A stretch of 40,202 bases of DNA from UBA2166 sp964463965 (GCA_964463965.1 CAYXED010000011.1:1-40202), one strand, 5' to 3'; shown: positions 7,153 to 15,927, counted from the first letter of the stretch. The notes: generated from the sequence alone by a model not told the origin. Numbers and translations: made by a program.

Positions 7153-8049
7153 ATGAAATTTCTTCTAGTCGTATTAATAACGCTGGGAGCTCTTCCTGTG
7201 TCGTCAGGTGCCGATCCCGTTGCAACAGATCCTTGGATTCATGTGCCTAAAGGAGAGTTTGTTATGGGGAGTAGCCTAGAAGATATCCCCTTCTTAACTC
7301 AACTCTGTGAAACAGATTGTAGGACAAAAACGGGTGACCTTATGGGGGATGTCGAGGCACTCAGGCTTTGCCGTGGGCAGTGCAAACCAGAGATGTTCAG
7401 TAATGAAGGTCCTTCAAGGCGCGTGCATCTTGATGCATATTATATTGGCAAGTACCTTGTGACAAATTCCCAATATCAAAATTTTATTCGTGCAACTGAC
7501 CGGCCTGCGCCAAAAAATGAATCAAGGGCAAAATATACCCTTTGGAAGGGCAATACATTTCCTGAATTTCTTAGAAATCATCCTGTGATCAATGTTTCCT
7601 GGTATGACGCGAGGGCTTATTGTCGATGGGCGGGAGGGCGTTTGCCGACTGAGGCGGAATGGGAAAAAGCAGCGCGAGGCCCAGATGGTTTGAGGTACCC
7701 ATGGGGGAATGCGACTCCAACACCTTCCCACGCAAATTATGGGAAGCCATGGAGTGGGACAAAAACTTTGACTCCGGTTGGACACTTCGAAAAGGGAAAG
7801 AGCCCATATGGCGTGTACGATATGTCTGGGAATGTGTGGCAATGGACTAATGATTGGTATGCTGAGCATTACTATAAGACAAGTCCATTAGATAATCCGA
7901 AAGGTCCAAAACGTGGTCGTAACAAAACGGTTCGCGGGGGTTCATGGATTAATATTCCTGCAGTTATTCATTCTGCATCTCGTGTAGGATACGACCCTCT
8001 TAATAGGATATATGATATTGGTATTCGCTGTGTTAAAGATGCAAATTGA
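7153..8049 (+). CDS. Secreted formylglycine-generating-enzyme-like (SUMF1/PvdO/NirV) domain protein, catalytic Cys absent
   Basis: 298 residues with a signal peptide (about 1-20, ending SSG-AD). The rest is an FGE-sulfatase fold: GEFVMGS (35-41), PVINVSWYDARAYCRW, RLPTEAEWEKAARG, GNVWQWTNDWY and a terminal RGGSW...DIGIRC. True formylglycine-generating enzymes have cysteines shortly after RGGSY; here that stretch reads WINIPAVIHS with none, so sulfatase activation is not expected. Between the first two motifs sits an insert with paired CX3C motifs (C52, C56, C73, C77) that could form a disulfide-bonded helical hairpin or hold a ligand. Family members near respiratory genes, such as NirV beside copper nitrite reductase, have unclear roles. 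A maturation or assembly role for the neighbouring redox proteins is an inference. Confidence 0.85.
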   Translation: MKFLLVVLITLGALPVSSGADPVATDPWIHVPKGEFVMGSSLEDIPFLTQLCETDCRTKTGDLMGDVEALRLCRGQCKPEMFSNEGPSRRVHLDAYYIGKYLVTNSQYQNFIRATDRPAPKNESRAKYTLWKGNTFPEFLRNHPVINVSWYDARAYCRWAGGRLPTEAEWEKAARGPDGLRYPWGNATPTPSHANYGKPWSGTKTLTPVGHFEKGKSPYGVYDMSGNVWQWTNDWYAEHYYKTSPLDNPKGPKRGRNKTVRGGSWINIPAVIHSASRVGYDPLNRIYDIGIRCVKDAN

Positions 8050-8142
8050 TTTTTTTGTGACTAAGGGAACTATTCTTTAATAGATTTTTTGTATTTGTAC
8101 AATGGTGTATGGCTTTAATGAAATCTTATATTGGGGTTGTTC

Positions 8143-8173
8143 TTGACAAGGTGTTCGATAGTGAGGGTATTAT
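8143..8173 (+). promoter_or_regulatory. Candidate sigma-70 promoter for the 8272 gene
   Basis: A perfect TTGACA (8143-8148) and TATTAT (8168-8173) lie 19 bases apart, slightly longer than ideal. Transcription would start about 90 bases before the ATG at 8272. It lies in a 222-base non-coding stretch (8050-8271) in which I see no other feature. Confidence 0.45.
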
Positions 8174-8271
8174 ATTGTTTAGTATGCCGGTGTTAGAGAA
8201 GCCTCAAAAAACTATTAGGTCGATCCTAGATAAGGACACAATCTTATATACATCTCAATGAAGGAGGAGTT

Positions 8272-8760
8272 ATGTTAAGGATGATCCTAGTATTTATGGT
8301 GCTGGCGTTTACCTTTGATGCATTTGGCGCAGACGATCCTAGTATTAAAGGCGAAAAGCGGGCGTCGATCACAAAAGCAATGGTGGAACATATAGAACAA
8401 AATACTGTTGATGGCCGCTACATCCTTTATGATGCCGTCGATGATAAGTTGTTAAAATTAAAACTTGACGGTTTACATGAAGGAATTGTACAAAAATCTG
8501 ATTATTATGTGAGCTGTGCAGATTTTGTTAGTTCAACTGGGACGATTTATGATCTTGATTTCCTAGTTGTTGAGGAGGAAGGAAAATTTAAAGCGCTTCA
8601 AGGTGTTGTTCATAAAGTAGGTAAAGATGAGAATGGCTGGTTAAAGTCTGGCAAGAGAAAATACCACCTTGAAACTACATCCGATAGCGTATCAGATAAA
8701 CCAGCCGCTGCAGAGGAAAAAGAGTCCGGTGGATTTTTTGATCGGCTCTTTGGAAACTGA
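8272..8760 (+). CDS. Uncharacterised small secreted protein
   Basis: 162 residues: signal peptide (about 1-20, ending FGA-DD), a compact mixed domain (YILYDAVDDKLLKLKLDGLHEG; one cysteine in YYVSCADF), and a low-complexity acidic tail ending GGFFDRLFGN, a Gly/Phe-rich end seen on several exported proteins. The ATG has an excellent AAGGAGGAG site. I do not recognise the family. It has its own apparent promoter and a terminator at 8783, so it is probably monocistronic, unlike the redox operon before it. Confidence 0.7.
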   Translation: MLRMILVFMVLAFTFDAFGADDPSIKGEKRASITKAMVEHIEQNTVDGRYILYDAVDDKLLKLKLDGLHEGIVQKSDYYVSCADFVSSTGTIYDLDFLVVEEEGKFKALQGVVHKVGKDENGWLKSGKRKYHLETTSDSVSDKPAAAEEKESGGFFDRLFGN

Positions 8761-8782
8761 CTGACATAAAAAACGTACTGGG

Positions 8783-8839
8783 CCGGGCGTGTTGGGGGAA
8801 GAAAAGAGGTGTCTGACCAAGCATGCCCGGTTATTTTTT
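8783..8839 (+). terminator. Intrinsic terminator after the 8272 gene
   Basis: CCGGGCGTG (8783-8791) pairs with CATGCCCGG (8822-8830) including one G-U pair, followed by TTATTTTTT. The loop is 30 bases, long for a terminator, but the GC stem plus T-run and position 22 bases after a stop codon fit. Confidence 0.6.
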
Positions 8840-9203
8840 CACCCTAGTCCACCCTAAACTTTGTGTGGATATCCCCGATATATCAACCGAGATTCCCATT
8901 TATATACCCAGAGTAAAAACAAAACAATGCTGTAGGGTTTCTGTGCAATTTGCAACTTTTTTGTAGCAATTTGTAGAGTATGAGGTTTATAGGCAGGGTT
9001 TGCTATTGACCCTCAACGGCAACTTTTTTCTTCTGTTTTGAAGTTTTTGCTTATGGTGTGGCAGGCAAGATTGAGAAAATATTTTGTTGGTATGTGTTTT
9101 GCTTCCTCATTACCATAAGAGGCTACGATGTGTAGTCATATTGGCAAGATACTGAGTAAAACAACAATTTTTGTTGAGCACGGTATAGCCCGCTAGAAAA
9201 TAG
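8840..9203. other. Gene-free AT-rich stretch
   Basis: About 360 bases with no open frame of note. It contains short direct repeats (GCAATTTG near 8944 and 8967; AACTTTTTT near 8954 and 9021), which give it a regulatory look upstream of the HTH gene. I see no convincing promoter, tRNA or att site. Confidence 0.3.
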
Positions 9204-9218
9204 GTGCCAGGTAGACCA

Positions 9219-9419
9219 ATGCATATAGCACAGAAGCAATTACTGAGAGTAGACGAAACGGCAGAATTGCTTAATATCAGTCGATGGACTGTCTATCGCT
9301 GGGTCGAAGAAGGTCGCCTGGCAGGCACAAAAATTGGCAAGGGCAGTTTGCGCATCTTTACACGATCCGTGAATGCGCTTATGGAAGATAATCGCATTCA
9401 ACGATTGAGTAATAACTAA
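9219..9419 (+). CDS. Excisionase/MerR-like HTH DNA-binding protein
   Basis: A 66-residue protein from the ATG at 9219 (a GTG at 9204 would add five residues). It is a single winged HTH_17-type domain: LLRVDETAELLNISRWTVYRW forms the helix-turn-helix, EEGRLAGTKIGKGSLRIFTRS the wing. Such proteins are either phage/plasmid excisionases or small stand-alone regulators. No integrase or phage gene is nearby, so a regulator of an adjacent gene, or a leftover of an old element, is equally likely. The ribosome site is weak (GGTAG). Confidence 0.7.
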   Translation: MHIAQKQLLRVDETAELLNISRWTVYRWVEEGRLAGTKIGKGSLRIFTRSVNALMEDNRIQRLSNN

Positions 9420-9444
9420 GCATCTTGTTAGAATATAGCCGTTT

Positions 9445-9645
9445 ATGTATGCAGTGGTGAATGAATTGTATAATAGAATTCTTAAAATTTCTCCTTGGAT
9501 TACGACTGTACTTCCTACGGTTGTAGTTATTCTAGTTTGCTTCTTTCATCCTCCCTTTATTAACATTGTGATCCCGTCTAGCCTTTTGCTGCTGTTTGTA
9601 TTTCTTGCCTATTCAGTTCTACGTTCAACTACCACCAAGCATTAA
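9445..9645 (+). CDS. Small two-helix membrane protein, hypothetical
   Basis: 66 residues with two hydrophobic segments (about 17-35 and 41-60) joined by a short loop, ending in a basic tail. It begins 25 bases after the HTH gene and its stop overlaps the convergent adenosyltransferase stop by four bases. No ribosome site stands out. It could be co-transcribed with the HTH gene; short length leaves real doubt that it is expressed. Confidence 0.4.
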   Translation: MYAVVNELYNRILKISPWITTVLPTVVVILVCFFHPPFINIVIPSSLLLLFVFLAYSVLRSTTTKH

Positions 9646-10217
9646 CGTTTCCAAAAGTGTTCTTGGGTTTTTTGGGCCTTAGCGACCCAGCGGGCAAAAA
9701 CAAATAAGGCGTCACTTAGACGGTTTAAGTATTTTAAAATTATAGGATCAACAGGGGTGTGGTGTGAGAGTGATACACATTGTCGCTCAGCTCTCCGGCA
9801 GACTGTTCGTGCCATATGAAGAAAACTCGTTGCTTTGCCTCCTCCAGGTAAAATAAATTCTTTTAAAGGTGCAAGTTCTTCATTCATTGAATCAATTAAT
9901 GTTTCAAGATGTGTGACATTGTTGTCCGTGATCTGAGGCATGCTAGGAAGAGGTTGTTCTGAGGGTGTTGCTAAAATTCCTCCAACATCAAACAGCTTGC
10001 TTTGAATGCTGTGCAACTCTTGATCTAGTAGTGTCAGTTGGGTATTTTCTTCAAGGTGGTCAGCGATAAAGGCTCGTGCGGCACCTATTACCCCATTGAG
10101 TTCATCTATAGTTCCATATGTTTCGACTCTAGGATCATTTTTAAAGACTTCCTGTCCGCCTGCGAGTCGTGTTCTTCCCTCATCCCCATTTCTTGTGTAT
10201 ACCTTTGAAATTCTCAT
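9642..10217 (-). CDS. ATP:cob(I)alamin adenosyltransferase, PduO/MMAB type
   Basis: 191 residues, the normal length. It converts cob(I)alamin and ATP to adenosylcobalamin. The diagnostic N-terminus is KVYTRNGDEGRTRLAGG, with the ATP-binding T-x-x-GDxG, followed by V-x-TYGTIDELN and the C-terminal RRAERQCVSL segment with NRLSDALFVFAR. It is the last gene of the riboswitch-controlled B12 operon, 38 bases after the ABC ATPase, so imported corrinoid would be turned directly into coenzyme. A candidate user of this coenzyme is not in the window, although a GlmL-type mutase chaperone gene lies at 25038. Confidence 0.93.
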   Translation of the reverse strand: MRISKVYTRNGDEGRTRLAGGQEVFKNDPRVETYGTIDELNGVIGAARAFIADHLEENTQLTLLDQELHSIQSKLFDVGGILATPSEQPLPSMPQITDNNVTHLETLIDSMNEELAPLKEFILPGGGKATSFLHMARTVCRRAERQCVSLSHHTPVDPIILKYLNRLSDALFVFARWVAKAQKTQEHFWKR

Positions 10218-10255
10218 AGGCCAAACTCCCTGGTGAAAGAATTGTATGCAGATAC

Positions 10256-11122
10256 TTATGCGTTAGAAGTTCCACGGTCGCTCGTATTGTCATTTGATGT
10301 ATGAGGAAGAGCGTGTTGTGGTTTTAAGAAAATGTGGGGTGCACCAGAAGATGGGTTTTCTCCGATATGGACTGTAGCTCTGTAAACATCGCTGATTGTA
10401 TGTTCTTCAATAATTTCTTTTGGACTTCCTTCGCGATACACTTTTCCGTTTTTCAAAATGATACCGCGATCACAGTATTCTCCCACCAAATTCAGGTCAT
10501 GTGTAATAATACATACTGTGCTTCCATGGCGGTGTGAAAAATTGATCAGCATGTCAAGCATGCGAGTTTGATGTTCAAGGTCAAGGTTTGCTGTTGGCTC
10601 GTCTAGTAGAAATACTTTGGGACGTTGTGCAAGAGCGCGTGCAAGCAATACCCTGCATTTTTCTCCACCACTAAGCTCTAGAAACCATCGATTAGCGTAC
10701 TGGCTTGTGCATGTCAACTCTAATGCCTCTTCCATGATCTCATAGTCTTCATATGTTTCCCATGCCCAGTCTTTTTGATGTGGTGCTCGGCCCATGAGCA
10801 CCATTTCTTTGACGGAATAGTGAAAGCCCATGATGATGTCTTGTGGAAGTACTGCAATCATCCGCGCAACGTCAATTTGTTTCATGTGTTTTAAGGGTTG
10901 TTTGCCGATAAATATTTGTCCATCGTGAGGTGGATATACTTTTGAAAGCAGATTGATTAAGGTTGATTTTCCGCATCCATTTGGGCCCATGATTCCCAAT
11001 GTTTCGCCTTGCCGTATGTTAAATGTGAGGTTGTCAAGTAGCCAAGGGCCTTCTGTTGTAGTCTTGTCGTCGTAGGAAAACCTCAAATTCTCAACGCGTA
11101 TAGTTGGTGGTATTGATGACAT
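10256..11122 (-). CDS. btuD: Cobalamin/iron-siderophore ABC transporter ATPase (BtuD/FecE type)
   Basis: 288 residues. Walker A is GPNGCGKS (46-53), the signature LSGGEK starts at 150, and Walker B is VFLLDEP with D174-E175; the switch histidine lies in CIITHDLN. It powers import from the periplasm with the BtuC-type permease, whose stop lies two bases upstream. Sequence alone does not separate haem, siderophore and B12 transporters; the cobalamin riboswitch, receptor and adenosyltransferase in the same operon decide for B12. A C-terminal tail of some 30 residues beyond the ATPase core is low-complexity. Confidence 0.88.
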   Translation of the reverse strand: MSSIPPTIRVENLRFSYDDKTTTEGPWLLDNLTFNIRQGETLGIMGPNGCGKSTLINLLSKVYPPHDGQIFIGKQPLKHMKQIDVARMIAVLPQDIIMGFHYSVKEMVLMGRAPHQKDWAWETYEDYEIMEEALELTCTSQYANRWFLELSGGEKCRVLLARALAQRPKVFLLDEPTANLDLEHQTRMLDMLINFSHRHGSTVCIITHDLNLVGEYCDRGIILKNGKVYREGSPKEIIEEHTISDVYRATVHIGENPSSGAPHIFLKPQHALPHTSNDNTSDRGTSNA

Positions 11123-11124
11123 TG

Positions 11125-12156
11125 TTAGGTAAAGGTATGTCTCGCCCTTTTTAGTAGTATGAGAAAAAAAGGAGCACCTGCTAAGGCTGTAATAGCGCCA
11201 ACAGGAAGTTCGGCAGGAGCTATGATAGTACGTGCGAGTGTATCGGCGATTACCATTACTGTTGCCCCAAGTAAGGCAGAAATAGGAATCAAAAGCCGGT
11301 TGTCTGATCCGATTAGAAAGCGACCAATGTGAGGGACAATCAAGCCAACAAAACCGATCAAGCCGTTATATGCGACAGCAACTCCTGTGAGGAGTGAGGT
11401 AAGGAGTAGGAGAAACCACTTATGGTGTTCAACTTCCAGTCCGAGCTGTTTGGCAATAGGCTCTCCTTGTGCGAGTAAATCGAGGCTCCTCGATTTCCAA
11501 AATAGTAGTGACATGCTTATGAGTATAAGTGATCCAATGATCATCAGTGTTGTTATGTTTTGAGTGCTTATATTTCCCATAAGCCAGAAAACAATTCCTT
11601 GTGTTGAGTGTGCTGAAGAAAATGTGATAAGTATTGCGATGATTGATGCTAAAAATGCGTTAACAACAACACCCGCAAGTAGCAATGTGTGTGTGTGCAT
11701 ATTGCCAGTGCGATGGGCAATGAGCACGACAAGAATAGCACTCAGTAGTGCGCCAGCAAATGCTGAGAAGGGAATAGCTGGCCAGTCAAGCATCAGTGCA
11801 ACTACGGCACCACATGCCGCGCCACTTGATATTCCTAATAAGTATGGATCAGCTAAGGGGTTTCGCAGCATCGATTGAAATATTGTACCTACGATTGCCA
11901 GGGAAGCTCCAATCAATATTGCCATAAGGACGCGGGGGGCGCGCAACTCGAAGAGAATGATTTCGTTAGTGGTTAGTGCGCTGGGTTCTTTATTCATCAG
12001 GGCATTAGATAGAGATTGATAAAGAGCATGCAGTGCTGTTGCGGGAGAAATACTTACTGTGCCTATGCATAGGGCAGTTAGTGAGGCGAGTGATGTAAGG
12101 CAGAAACAGGCAAGTAGTCCCCATTTCCATCGTGTATGGTGTGCAGTATGTAGCAC
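11125..12156 (-). CDS. btuC: Cobalamin ABC transporter permease (FecCD/BtuC family)
   Basis: 343 residues with about ten membrane helices. Family landmarks include RAPRVLMAILIGASLAIVG, RNPLADPYLLGISSGAACG and GFVGLIVPHIGRFLIGSD, the last holding the loop that contacts the ATPase. It starts with GTG one base after the btuF stop, showing tight translational coupling. It forms the inner-membrane channel for corrinoid import with BtuD and BtuF. Confidence 0.9.
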   Translation of the reverse strand: MLHTAHHTRWKWGLLACFCLTSLASLTALCIGTVSISPATALHALYQSLSNALMNKEPSALTTNEIILFELRAPRVLMAILIGASLAIVGTIFQSMLRNPLADPYLLGISSGAACGAVVALMLDWPAIPFSAFAGALLSAILVVLIAHRTGNMHTHTLLLAGVVVNAFLASIIAILITFSSAHSTQGIVFWLMGNISTQNITTLMIIGSLILISMSLLFWKSRSLDLLAQGEPIAKQLGLEVEHHKWFLLLLTSLLTGVAVAYNGLIGFVGLIVPHIGRFLIGSDNRLLIPISALLGATVMVIADTLARTIIAPAELPVGAITALAGAPFFLILLKRARHTFT

Positions 12157-12157
12157 G

Positions 12158-13084
12158 TTAGTCCCATTCTAAAGTTGGGTGTAGCAATCTAGCAATTTCC
12201 TCTACTGCGAGGACAGAACGTGGACCATGACGAGAAAAGTAGGCATGATTAATGGTGTAGACACGGTTATGCCGTAAGGCTTGCAGATGCTTCCAGCCTG
12301 GCCGTGAGGAAATTGTCTTTGGAGATTCAATTCCCTGCACTACTCCTCCTCCAGGAAGTAAAATAACCTCGGGATCTTGGAAGAGTAAAAAGTCAGTACT
12401 CATGCGAGGCGAGCGCCCTGGCAACGATGTTGCGATGTTCTTTCCACCTGCGAGTTTAAGCAGGTGTCCTTCAAATGAAGCACCTGGTGTGGCGATAATA
12501 GGGTTTGACCAGAGTTCGCAATAGAGTGTGACCGGAGTAGTGCCATTTAATCTTTGTGTCACCCTCTTAAGAGAATTTCCCATGGTTGCTACAACGGCTT
12601 GTGCCTTATTTGGGACATTTAGGATTGTCCCTAGCGTATGAATAACTTCATAGAGGTCTTCAAATTTTAGGGCTGTTGTAATCTGAAATATCTCAACTCT
12701 TAGCCCTAATTCTCGAAGTTTGAGAATTGATTTATTGATGGCTTGGGATTTATCAGCAATGATCAGGTCTGGGTGAAGCGAAACAATAGTTTCAAGATTT
12801 GGAGTAATCAGTCCTCCAACGCTCGGCAACGTTTTGACTTGTGGAGGGAAGTCGTCAAAGTCACTAACGGCAATCACCCTATGCCCTTCGTTAAGTGAAA
12901 ACAGGATCTCTGTAAGTGATGGAAGTAAGGACACTATTCGGGTTGGAGTTTTGCCATCAGTGATTGGGGAGGTGGCAAGTGCTGTCTCAAGATGTAGTGA
13001 ATCTAGCTCCCAATGTGTTGCGAGAATAATTCCAAATATAACTAAAAGAAGTGGAGTTTTTATCCATCGCGTTATATCAAACAT
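12158..13084 (-). CDS. btuF: Cobalamin-binding periplasmic protein (BtuF-like)
   Basis: About 308 residues: an N-terminal hydrophobic signal/anchor (LLLVIFGIILATHW), then a class III solute-binding fold opening with RIVSLLPSLTEILFSL and V-x-DFDDFPPQV, typical of BtuF, with LETIVSLHPDLIIAD closing the first lobe. It captures B12 in the periplasm and hands it to BtuC. The start is ATG at 13084 or GTG at 13087; the GTG directly abuts the tonB stop codon, so the two are translationally coupled. Confidence 0.88.
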   Translation of the reverse strand: MFDITRWIKTPLLLVIFGIILATHWELDSLHLETALATSPITDGKTPTRIVSLLPSLTEILFSLNEGHRVIAVSDFDDFPPQVKTLPSVGGLITPNLETIVSLHPDLIIADKSQAINKSILKLRELGLRVEIFQITTALKFEDLYEVIHTLGTILNVPNKAQAVVATMGNSLKRVTQRLNGTTPVTLYCELWSNPIIATPGASFEGHLLKLAGGKNIATSLPGRSPRMSTDFLLFQDPEVILLPGGGVVQGIESPKTISSRPGWKHLQALRHNRVYTINHAYFSRHGPRSVLAVEEIARLLHPTLEWD

Positions 13085-13087
13085 CAC

Positions 13088-13870
13088 TCAACCATGTTTC
13101 TTGTTTTGTATGTTTCGTAGATTGAATGTTACTGGGATTTCAACGGTTGCAGTTGCATGGGGACCAGTGGTTTTTCGTATTACAAACTTCCATTGCTGAA
13201 CTGCCTGTGTGGCAGCCTGGTCCAAGATGTAGTAGCCAGAACTTCGCATGATGCTAATTTCTCCAACGCTACCTATGGGTAAGACTTCTACCTCAAGTAG
13301 TACTGTGCCTTCCCAGCCTTGTTGTCGAGCCAAATGAGGGTATTGTGGCGGTGCGGTAAAGGAGTACTCGACGTGAGGGTATGGGGTTTGAATAGATTTT
13401 CTTTGGTGAGGTCGTATCTGGTTTTGAGTATTCGATTCTAAAAATTGAATGTTTTTGTTGTCATGTGTTTGAGGCATTGCTAAGGCCTCTGGGAGTTTTG
13501 GAGGAGTCGGGTTTTTTCTCTGATTACGTATTTTCAGAACTGTTGGTTGATTTAGTGGAGATATTACTTGTGTAGCGAGCTTGGCTGTGGCTGTTGGTCG
13601 TCTTTTGTGTGGTTTTGCGGCAGTACGTTGTGAGCCTGTGTTTTGTAAAACCGGGGCAGAAGAAGGAATTGTTGTGGGTTTTTTTTGTGGTTTTGGAGTA
13701 TCTATTTTATGGGTTTGTTGAGGTTGCTGCGATAGTTCAAGTAGCGTTATTTCAATAGGAGTAGAGAGTTCTGAATGAGTATTTGTAATCAGAAGGCTTG
13801 CTAGGAAAAAGATAATAGTGTGCAACCCTACTGAAATTCCAAATGTTGAAAAAAATGAATGTCGTCTCAT
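13088..13870 (-). CDS. tonB: TonB energy transducer
   Basis: 260 residues from the ATG at 13870, chosen because AGGAAAG lies just upstream and the product then begins MRRHSFFSTFGIS before a single N-terminal membrane anchor; an in-frame start at 13957 would overlap btuB. The middle is proline/lysine/threonine-rich and spans the periplasm. The C-terminal TonB domain carries PHLARQQGWEGTVLLEVEV and SSGYYILDQAA. It links the proton-motive force to the BtuB receptor upstream. No exbB or exbD gene is in the window, so it must use partners encoded elsewhere. Confidence 0.88.
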   Translation of the reverse strand: MRRHSFFSTFGISVGLHTIIFFLASLLITNTHSELSTPIEITLLELSQQPQQTHKIDTPKPQKKPTTIPSSAPVLQNTGSQRTAAKPHKRRPTATAKLATQVISPLNQPTVLKIRNQRKNPTPPKLPEALAMPQTHDNKNIQFLESNTQNQIRPHQRKSIQTPYPHVEYSFTAPPQYPHLARQQGWEGTVLLEVEVLPIGSVGEISIMRSSGYYILDQAATQAVQQWKFVIRKTTGPHATATVEIPVTFNLRNIQNKKHG

Positions 13871-13889
13871 TAGACTTTCCTGATGATTG

Positions 13890-15752
13890 TCAAAACTTAA
13901 GCTTGAGACCTCCAAATGCTGATCGCCCAAATGTGCCGAATCCAAAAACTTCTTCATACTGCTGATTTAGTAGGTTCTCGAGTCTAAAGAAAGCTTCAAA
14001 ATTCGTGCTTATTTCATAGCTTCCCGCAAGATGGATCACCTCATATCCCTCAACTTCTTGCGTGTTTTGAGTGTCGCTAAAGTTTTTTCCAATCAGTAAT
14101 AAGTCGGCATTGAGTGTTAAGGCATTTGTTGGTGAATACATCACATTGATGTTTCCTTTATGGAGAGGGCGCCTGGCAAGCCGAAGGTTGGTTTCTAGAT
14201 CTCTTCCTGCTGTGTATGTGTATGTTGTGTTAATGGCTAATGTATTTATGGGTGATATTTGAAGAGTTGCTTCTATCCCTTTAGCTCTGGCCTTGCTAAT
14301 GTTTTCAGGTACAAAGGTTGAAGAATCTAAAACGATGAGGTTTTGAAAATCGTTATGGAAATAAGTCACTCCGGCAATGATTCGACTGTCTAAAAGATGT
14401 TGCTCAACTCCAGCATCAAATCCTTTACTTGTTTCTGGTTCAAGGTCAAGGTTGTTAAAGGGGACGAAAAATAAATCATTTAATGTTGGACCACGAAATC
14501 CAGTTCCATAACTGGAACGAACAGTAGTGCCTAGGTTTTCAAGCGCATATGCCCCGCTGATTTTATATGTTCCTTCATCACCATAGCGATTGTTAGAATC
14601 AAGCCGCCCTCCAATAACGAGAGAGAGTGGTTCAATAGGGTTTGCCTGTATCTGGGCATATGCGGCATTGTTGGTAATCGTTCCTCTGAAATTGTCCTTG
14701 TTTTCGCCTTCTTCATCCTCGAGTTCATATCCTGCGGTTAGCGTGGTAGCGTTTCCAAGTTGAAAGTTGTGTTGCCAATCAAGGCGTCTTGACTTTATGT
14801 CAGTTGATGACATGAAGTCAAAGTCTTGATCCTGATCGTCAATCTCAGAGCTGTCATCATTAATTGAGATTTCTATCTTTTCGTCCCACCAAGTAGTCAC
14901 TGGTTTTGAAAATGTTGCGGCAAGTACAAGGGAGTTCCGGTTGGATATTGAGTTGGGGTCATCAGCTATTGGAAATTCGAAATCAATATCTGTATTAGAT
15001 CGTGTGTATCTTGCAGTAATATCAACGCGGCCATCCCCCAAGATTGTCGTGCCAATTCTTCCTGAAAATGTAGTATTGTCATATGAGTCGTTTTCAAAAT
15101 TTCCCCGATGCTCACTTGCATCAGAAATTCCGCCAGTATCAAGCCGTGATGCTGAAAAAGCGTAATCAAAACGCTGGCTTCCTCCGCTTACACCGGCACG
15201 TGTTTGAAATGTGTTAAATGATCCATACTCCGATGAAAGATATCCAGTGACGGGACCGGTTCCTTTTTTTGTAATAATATGTATAACTCCCCCTATTGCA
15301 TCGGAGCCATATAATGTACTCTGAGGGCCTCGGATCACCTCGATTCGGTCTATGTTGTCAATGGTTAGGTCCGCAAAGTCAAATAACCCATTTGTTGGGC
15401 TATTGACTTGTACCCCATCAATCATAACTAATGTGTGGCTCGAGTTGCCTCCTCGCATAAAGACTGATGTGTTGCCTCCTGGGCCGCCTGATTGGCGAAC
15501 ATCCAAACCGGGGACATCACGTAGTACCTCAAGAACAGTTTTGACCTGTTTAGCCTCTATTGTTTCGGAGTCAATAACCGTAACGGAGTTAGTTAACTTT
15601 TCAATAGGGACTGGTGTGCGAGTTGCGGTGACGACTATTTCCTTAAGCCTTTGTGGAATAGGGTTTTGGGCGTCGCTGGCTTCAATTGTTACTATTAAAA
15701 ATAATAGAGTGAGTGTGAATATTAGTGCCGGAAATGGCCAGCATCTATGCAT
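13890..15752 (-). CDS. btuB: TonB-dependent vitamin B12 outer-membrane receptor
   Basis: About 620 residues. I chose the ATG at 15752 because AAGGAAC precedes it and a signal peptide follows at once (MHRCWPFPALIF..., ending SDAQ). A TonB box (KEIVVTATRTPV) leads into the plug domain with RDVPGLDVRQSGG, MIDGVQVNSPT and RIEVIRGPQSTLYGSDAIGGVI, then a beta barrel ending GRSAFGGLKLKF with a terminal phenylalanine. Length and plug motifs match BtuB. It is the first gene after the cobalamin riboswitch, which supports B12 rather than iron as its cargo. Confidence 0.92.
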   Translation of the reverse strand: MHRCWPFPALIFTLTLLFLIVTIEASDAQNPIPQRLKEIVVTATRTPVPIEKLTNSVTVIDSETIEAKQVKTVLEVLRDVPGLDVRQSGGPGGNTSVFMRGGNSSHTLVMIDGVQVNSPTNGLFDFADLTIDNIDRIEVIRGPQSTLYGSDAIGGVIHIITKKGTGPVTGYLSSEYGSFNTFQTRAGVSGGSQRFDYAFSASRLDTGGISDASEHRGNFENDSYDNTTFSGRIGTTILGDGRVDITARYTRSNTDIDFEFPIADDPNSISNRNSLVLAATFSKPVTTWWDEKIEISINDDSSEIDDQDQDFDFMSSTDIKSRRLDWQHNFQLGNATTLTAGYELEDEEGENKDNFRGTITNNAAYAQIQANPIEPLSLVIGGRLDSNNRYGDEGTYKISGAYALENLGTTVRSSYGTGFRGPTLNDLFFVPFNNLDLEPETSKGFDAGVEQHLLDSRIIAGVTYFHNDFQNLIVLDSSTFVPENISKARAKGIEATLQISPINTLAINTTYTYTAGRDLETNLRLARRPLHKGNINVMYSPTNALTLNADLLLIGKNFSDTQNTQEVEGYEVIHLAGSYEISTNFEAFFRLENLLNQQYEEVFGFGTFGRSAFGGLKLKF

Positions 15753-15841
15753 CTCTGTTCCTTCTCCCTTTCTTCCGAAGGGTTTTAGCACTAGCTATAG
15801 TTAAGCGTGTGCTAATGGGGGCAGAAAAGGAGCAAGTATGC

Positions 15842-15877
15842 AAAAAAAATCCTCAAGACCTATCGGTCTTGAGGATT
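15842..15877 (-). terminator. Riboswitch-controlled intrinsic terminator
   Basis: On the minus strand the 13-base arm AATCCTCAAGACC (15865-15877) pairs perfectly with GGTCTTGAGGATT (15848-15860), loop GATA, followed by a run of T (A at 15842-15849 on the given strand). It lies 90 bases before the btuB start, so it would stop the transcript when B12 is bound. Confidence 0.85.
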
Positions 15878-15892
15878 GCACCCAGTTTCTTC

Positions 15893-15927
15893 ATCCTCAA
15901 CCTTTTCTAGCCCACGAGAAAAAGGTT
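15893..15927 (-). promoter_or_regulatory. Antiterminator and competing hairpin of the riboswitch expression platform
   Basis: On the minus strand TTGAGGAT (15893-15900) is complementary to ATCCTCAA of the terminator's first arm, so it can act as antiterminator. A second hairpin, AACCTTTTTCT (15917-15927) with AGAAAAGGTT (15899-15908), overlaps that antiterminator by two bases and could free the terminator. Confidence 0.6.

Noticed and set aside
7153..8049. A functional formylglycine-generating enzyme
   Set aside because: The cysteine pair needed for catalysis is absent after the RGGSW motif and no sulfatase gene is nearby.
9204..9645. Prophage or integrative element remnant
   Set aside because: Only an excisionase-like HTH gene is present; no integrase, att repeats or phage structural genes are visible.
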